64,000 nt of DNA. Origin: Treponema sp. (GTDB taxonomy: Bacteria; Spirochaetota; Spirochaetia; Treponematales; Treponemataceae). Made by a program: the position numbers and the translations under genes. The stretch is taken from contig JAGAZB010000004.1 in the NCBI GenBank assembly GCA_017940255.1, positions 1-64,000 on the forward strand, written 5' to 3'. The notes beneath the pieces are model-generated. The model was given only the letters and a program-made list of their open reading frames with translations, was not told the origin of the DNA and did no database searches. This document shows positions 59,624-64,000 of this stretch, piece after piece. Within the stretch, counting starts at the first letter, position 1, and each line of letters starts with the position of its first letter.

Positions 59624-61003
59624 TTATGAACGTTTTACTCCATTTCCACCAAGTTCTTTTACAAAGTAGCAGCCCTGTGCGGCACGATAGTAATTTTTTT
59701 TGATTGTATCGGCTAATTGCACTTCTGTAACGCCAATAGAAATAGTAATTTTTAGTTTTTCTTCAACTTCCTTGCACATTTTTCTGCATAAATCATAGGC
59801 ATCATTAAGAGGATTTACCATTAAGATAGTAAATTCATCACCACCCCAGCGGAAAAATTCACATTCATTTCCAAAGGTATTTTTAAGCAAAGCAACTAGA
59901 GATACAAGAATCTTGTCACCATCAAGATGGTCATTCACTTCCTTAAAGAAGTCTATATCAAGTACGGCAAGAGATTTATAGCGGGTAGTATTAAAAATTC
60001 CGTGTTCGCCGTAAACTTCTTTGAAATAGTTTCGGTTATAGAGTCCGGTGAGAGAATCAATTTTATTTTCTTTTTGATTATTCTGATTTACTTTTATTGC
60101 GTCTCTAAAGATATATAAAATTACAAGCAAACCTAAGAAGATAATAATCAGTTGAACGATTATAAACTTAGGATTTGCTTTAAAATCAAAATGGTTATTA
60201 TCTGTATTGCGGATTAAAAGATACCAGTCCATTTGGCTGATATAACAACTGGTCATAAAGCCGTTTTTAAGTTTTGTGTAAACTACTTTTTCTTCTTTTT
60301 GGGTTAAATCTGCAGTACGGTAAGTGTTTTCAATATTTACATTGCTGGTATCAACCTGCACAAGTCCATCGTAATCTACAAGATTAATTTTTACGTTATA
60401 AAGATTTTCGTATTGCTCAAAAAGTTTTTGCAGTTTAGACAAGATGATTCCAATTCCGCAAACTCCAAGGAGCTTTCCGTTTGAATCTTCAATCCTTGTA
60501 TTCAGAAAAACTGTCCAGCTGTTGTGATTCATCTGGTCAATATCTACATCAAGACAGATTGGCAGTTCGCTTTTTATAAAGTTTGAGTACCAGATATCGT
60601 GGCTGTCTAACTGGGGATTAACAATTTTATTTAAGCCTTCTGCTGTATAATAACGGTGTGAATTTTCGGAAACCAGAAAGGCAGAGGTGTAGCTGCCGGT
60701 ATCTTTAATATTTTTCAGCCAGGAAGCCATAAGCTCAATAAGTTGTTCTTCATCATATTCATCTTCGTGAATAAGATAATCTGCAATAAGGGAATTTTTT
60801 GCCATTGATTTGGCTACCAGCATGGGGCCTTCAAGGGCTGCGTCTATGGCATCATTTATTCGTTCTGTTAGAAGTATATGAAAATCTTTTGCTGAATGGG
60901 GAATTTGAGGGGGCAGTAGAATGTTCGCGAGGACAGAAAGAAGTGTCATAATCAGTACAATTATGACTAAGAAAATATGTTTCTTAATAAGGACTGTTTT
61001 CAT
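59624..61003 (-). CDS. Membrane diguanylate cyclase (CACHE-GGDEF)
   Basis: 459 aa. Helix 1 at about 9-29, CACHE-like periplasmic region (SAFLVSENSHRYYTAEGLNK, GKLLGVCGIGIILS), helix 2 at about 283-303 and no HAMP. GGDEF domain with DSLTGLYNRNYF, LDIDFFKEVND and FRWGGDEFTI. It is paired with the next cyclase and together with the HD-GYP protein at 34694 gives both synthesis and breakdown of cyclic di-GMP in this window. Confidence 0.92.
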   Translation of the reverse strand: MKTVLIKKHIFLVIIVLIMTLLSVLANILLPPQIPHSAKDFHILLTERINDAIDAALEGPMLVAKSMAKNSLIADYLIHEDEYDEEQLIELMASWLKNIKDTGSYTSAFLVSENSHRYYTAEGLNKIVNPQLDSHDIWYSNFIKSELPICLDVDIDQMNHNSWTVFLNTRIEDSNGKLLGVCGIGIILSKLQKLFEQYENLYNVKINLVDYDGLVQVDTSNVNIENTYRTADLTQKEEKVVYTKLKNGFMTSCYISQMDWYLLIRNTDNNHFDFKANPKFIIVQLIIIFLGLLVILYIFRDAIKVNQNNQKENKIDSLTGLYNRNYFKEVYGEHGIFNTTRYKSLAVLDIDFFKEVNDHLDGDKILVSLVALLKNTFGNECEFFRWGGDEFTILMVNPLNDAYDLCRKMCKEVEEKLKITISIGVTEVQLADTIKKNYYRAAQGCYFVKELGGNGVKRS

Positions 61004-61120
61004 TTTCCCTCCCCTGAAAAACAGTTACTTAATTCTAAATTTTTATACTTTGTTTTTCAAGGGGAAGAAATGTTCTTTTTGATAGAAACTTTATTTTTCT
61101 AGTAAAACTACTTAGAAAAA

Positions 61121-64000
61121 TTAACTTGGAATATGGATAATTTCGCGAGGCTTACTTCCGTTTGCCGGACCTACAATTCCACGTTCTTCCATCTCTTCTA
61201 CCAGGCGGGCGGCGCGGTTGTAACCAATCTTCAGGCGGCGCTGAATGTAACTTGCGCTGGCTTTTCCAGACTGAACAACAATTTCCAGGGCCTGGTCGTA
61301 GAGTGGGTCGTCATCATCCATTGGTTCTCCAAATAAGTCGCGTGCTTCGTCTTCTTCATCATCAACAAAGATTTCGTCATCAATATAATCTGGTTCGCCG
61401 TATTCCTTAACTGCATTTACAACGTCTTCTACTTCCTGGTCGCTTACAAAGGTTCCCTGAATTCGGATTGGTGCAGGGTCTACGGCAGATGCATAAAGCA
61501 TATCACCACGGCCAAGCAGTTTTTCGGCGCCGACTGTATCAATAATAATGTTAGAATCGGTGCGGCTGGCTACCATGAAGGCAATTCGGGTTGGAATGTT
61601 TGCCTTAATCAAACCTGTAATTACGTTTACAGAAGGTCGCTGGGTTGCAAGAACCAGGTGAATACCAACGGCGCGGCTCATGGCGGTAAGGCGGGCTACA
61701 ATGTTTTCCAGTTCCTTTCCGCTGGTTGCCATTAAGTCTGCAAACTCATCAATAATTACTACGATGTAAGGCAGCTTTTCTGTGCAGATATTCTGTTCCT
61801 TAATCTTTGCGTTGTAGTTAGAAATATCACGAACTCCCATGCTGTCCAAAAGGGCATAGCGTCGTTCCATTTCGCACAGACAATACTGGAGTGCCTGGAG
61901 CGCTTTTTTAGGCTCGGTGATAACCGGAGTAAGCAGGTGAGGAATATTATTGTAGAGCTTAAGTTCTACAACTTTAGGGTCTACAAGAATGAGTTTTACA
62001 TCGCGGAAAGAGCGCTTGTAGAGTATAGAAAGAATGAGTGAGTTAACACAAACTGATTTACCAGAACCTGTTGCACCTGCAATAAGCATGTGAGGAGTTT
62101 TTACAAGGTCTATCAGCTGGGCTTTTCCTAAAATGTCTTTTCCGAGTACGACAGGAACGGCCATTTTCTGCCATTCTGGCAAGTCCATTTCTATAATTTC
62201 GCGGAAACCGACAACCGAGCGGTGGCGGTTTGGCACTTCAATACCAACGGCCTGCTTTCCCGGAATTGGGGCAACAATACGAACAGACTGAGCGGCAAGG
62301 CTAAGGGCAATGTTGTCCTGCAGGGCAACAATTTTGCTGAGTTTAACACCTGGAGCTGGCAAAATTTCGAACATTGTAACTACCGGACCTTTTTTAATTC
62401 CTGTGATTTCTGCTTCAATGTTGAATTCTGCAAGGGTCTGCTTAAGGTTCATTGCGGCCTGCTTTGTTGCGTCATCTATAATCCAGTACTGGTCGTCTTT
62501 GTAGGCGATTAAAAGGTCAGAAGGAATGACATAAGGGCCTTTTTTTTCTGCGCGGCCGCCAATTTTTGGAGCGCTGCCCTGAATTTCGGTAGTGCGCGGT
62601 GTGTTTTCTGCCTGCTGGGCGTTGAAGAAATCGGTAAGCTCGTCGGCAGTGAGGTTTGTGGCGCCGGAAGACGATTCGAGGTCGGTTGGGCCGTCGTGAG
62701 AAATTACATTGCCTTCGAAGTCAACTTCGGTAGGGTGAGCTGGAGCTGCCGGTGCGTGTGTGGGCGCGGTACGTGCGGCGGGCTGAACTACCGGCTCTTG
62801 GGCCTGGCGCGCCTGCTGTGCCGGGCGGGCCGAGGCGGCTGGGCTTGCCGGGCTTTCGGCTGGCTCTGGCTGGGCAGTGGTTGTGCTGGCAGGGGCAATT
62901 AGCGGCTGAGGATTTGCGGCCTGTTCTTCGCGGATTTCATTTTCCATATCAGAGAAGACACTGGAAGCGGCTGCGGCAACAGGAGTCTGCTGCGCTGGAG
63001 TCTGGCGTGCTGGAGCGGGCTGTGGGCGAGCCGGCTCTCTGTGAACGGGTTGCTCTGGAATGGCAGAAGGCATTGGTGTGTAGGCTGCCGGAGTTGTCTC
63101 CGGCTCAGATAAAGGGGACTCTTCTTCCTCCTCCTCAAAAGCCGGGAAAGGCAGAGTTTCATCTTCAACATAATCATCTTCGAAGGTGTCTTCAAAATCT
63201 GGGTCTACCTGAGGTGTACTTTGAATAGTAATCTTTGTTGGATATTTAGGTTTTTCTACTTCAACAGGGGCCTGTTCTTCTTCATCTTCCTCGTCTTCAT
63301 CATCTTCATGAATTACAATTCCATGAGGAAAATTAGGATTTTCTACAACAGTATCAATATAACGGGTTGTGCTGTAAGGAGTTTCTTCGCTTTCTTCAAT
63401 TTGAGCAGAATCTTCCTGGGCACGGAAATCGTCGGCTTCGGTCCATTCAATAAAATCATCCTGATCGGCGTAATCTGTAAGAGGGGTAGATTGTAAATCC
63501 ATATCCAAGTCGGACTCTATATCTGATTCCACATCAGAGTGTGGGTCAGAATGGAGGTCCATATCAAAATATGGGCTTTCTTCTTCTATGATTTCAGGTT
63601 CAGAAGTTTTTTTTTCCTCTATTTCTTCGTAGTTATCATTTTCATTGTCATCTGCTTCTGAATCAAAATCTACGTCAAAAGCAGGTGCTTCTTCTTCAAA
63701 TGCTTCTACTGCATCTACAGGTTCAAGCTCGCTGGCTGTATCTTCCTGATTTTCTTCCTCTTTTGGTGGGAATTCCAGTGCAGGATCGTTTTCATCAAAA
63801 TCTTCGTCGTATTCTGGTGGAAGACTTTCTGGTGCAGGTGGCAGGTTCCAGCCTAAATCTTCTTCTGGTGTAGTGAGTGCGGCATATTCTTCCTGAGTAA
63901 GAAGTGGTGTCGCTGGAGCTTCGCTTTCGGCTTCAGTTTCTGTTTCATCTTCTGCTGTAACTTCTGGAGTTTTGTCTGGTGTGGTGTCTGTTTCCTTGTC
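61121..64000 (-). CDS. ftsK: FtsK/SpoIIIE DNA translocase, 5'-truncated by window
   Basis: The frame is open to base 64000, so the 960 codons seen are the C-terminal part; the membrane domain is outside. The first 600 or so residues are a very long acidic, then Pro/Ala/Gln-rich linker (ATPQ-type repeats such as PARQTPAQQTPVAAAAS). The motor follows: LIAYKDDQYWI, alpha/beta domain, Walker A GATGSGKS, Walker B VVIIDEFADLM, LATQRPSVNVITG, then the gamma winged helix (DPLYDQALEIVVQSGKASASYIQRRLKIGYNRAARLVEEMEERGIVG) that reads KOPS sites. It pumps chromosome ends at the division septum and activates XerCD. Confidence 0.95.
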   Translation of the reverse strand, partial: DKETDTTPDKTPEVTAEDETETEAESEAPATPLLTQEEYAALTTPEEDLGWNLPPAPESLPPEYDEDFDENDPALEFPPKEEENQEDTASELEPVDAVEAFEEEAPAFDVDFDSEADDNENDNYEEIEEKKTSEPEIIEEESPYFDMDLHSDPHSDVESDIESDLDMDLQSTPLTDYADQDDFIEWTEADDFRAQEDSAQIEESEETPYSTTRYIDTVVENPNFPHGIVIHEDDEDEEDEEEQAPVEVEKPKYPTKITIQSTPQVDPDFEDTFEDDYVEDETLPFPAFEEEEEESPLSEPETTPAAYTPMPSAIPEQPVHREPARPQPAPARQTPAQQTPVAAAASSVFSDMENEIREEQAANPQPLIAPASTTTAQPEPAESPASPAASARPAQQARQAQEPVVQPAARTAPTHAPAAPAHPTEVDFEGNVISHDGPTDLESSSGATNLTADELTDFFNAQQAENTPRTTEIQGSAPKIGGRAEKKGPYVIPSDLLIAYKDDQYWIIDDATKQAAMNLKQTLAEFNIEAEITGIKKGPVVTMFEILPAPGVKLSKIVALQDNIALSLAAQSVRIVAPIPGKQAVGIEVPNRHRSVVGFREIIEMDLPEWQKMAVPVVLGKDILGKAQLIDLVKTPHMLIAGATGSGKSVCVNSLILSILYKRSFRDVKLILVDPKVVELKLYNNIPHLLTPVITEPKKALQALQYCLCEMERRYALLDSMGVRDISNYNAKIKEQNICTEKLPYIVVIIDEFADLMATSGKELENIVARLTAMSRAVGIHLVLATQRPSVNVITGLIKANIPTRIAFMVASRTDSNIIIDTVGAEKLLGRGDMLYASAVDPAPIRIQGTFVSDQEVEDVVNAVKEYGEPDYIDDEIFVDDEEDEARDLFGEPMDDDDPLYDQALEIVVQSGKASASYIQRRLKIGYNRAARLVEEMEERGIVGPANGSKPREIIHIPS

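Noticed and set aside
62752..63228. Plus-strand open frame of 158 codons opposite ftsK
   Set aside because: It is a shadow of the GC-rich Pro/Ala linker of ftsK without ribosome site or homology signs.

Overview
The window looks like chromosome of a spirochete close to the genus Treponema, most like the rumen/gut treponemes. The case rests on a PnrA/TmpC-type purine-nucleoside binding protein with its ABC transporter, many Ser-rich surface lipoproteins, an OmpA-domain outer-membrane protein, CACHE-type GGDEF and HD-GYP sensors, an AT-rich composition and standard use of TGA as stop. I see no rRNA, no intact tRNA and no CRISPR array.

Left part (1-11 kb) is a worn defence island. It has the tail of a possible nuclease, scars of rhuM and hsdS, a STAND/NB-ARC NTPase with TPRs, an SDH-type serine protease followed by a 57-aa acidic protein, a DUF262/DUF1524 GmrSD-like protein, and a type I restriction hsdR broken by an out-of-frame deletion.

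From 11 to 14.4 kb (minus strand) lies a compact set that may work together: a DraRnl-type RNA ligase, two calcineurin-like phosphoesterases and an ArfB-like GGQ peptidyl-tRNA hydrolase, with the remnant of a macro-domain gene directly behind. This resembles in logic the RtcB-PrfH pairing (RNA sealing plus ribosome rescue), built from different enzyme families.

From 14.4 to 25 kb the DNA is a patchwork: two paralogous HTH regulators sharing one operator, a macro-domain hydrolase, a HEPN/MNT (HepT/MntA) toxin-antitoxin pair under an 18-bp inverted-repeat operator, a decayed tRNA split by a hairpin, gene scraps, hsp20 under a sigma-54 promoter, TrhA, RlmB and YchJ. It is peppered with a two-hairpin mobile repeat of 72-81 bp. 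I count seven copies in the window, six of them with 3-bp flanking duplications. One copy disrupts an Rpn nuclease gene whose intact paralogue, 5 kb away, gives the empty-site comparison.

The right part (25-64 kb) is mostly conserved chromosome: two lipoproteins (the first behind a promoter with a poly-G spacer), the second Rpn gene, a glycosyltransferase, a DUF2400 protein, a hybrid histidine kinase overlapping an HD-GYP response regulator, a hotdog thioesterase, an OmpA protein with a giant four-repeat lipoprotein, the nucleoside ABC transporter, a type III PLP decarboxylase, a YkgJ-like protein, a DUF2156 protein, an acyl-CoA synthetase, a Cthe_2159-type beta-helix lipoprotein, a GH26 mannanase, two membrane diguanylate cyclases and the FtsK translocase, which runs off the right edge.

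The most novel signals are the mobile two-hairpin element, in-frame palindrome insertions in protein genes, and the RNA ligase/phosphoesterase/ArfB operon.
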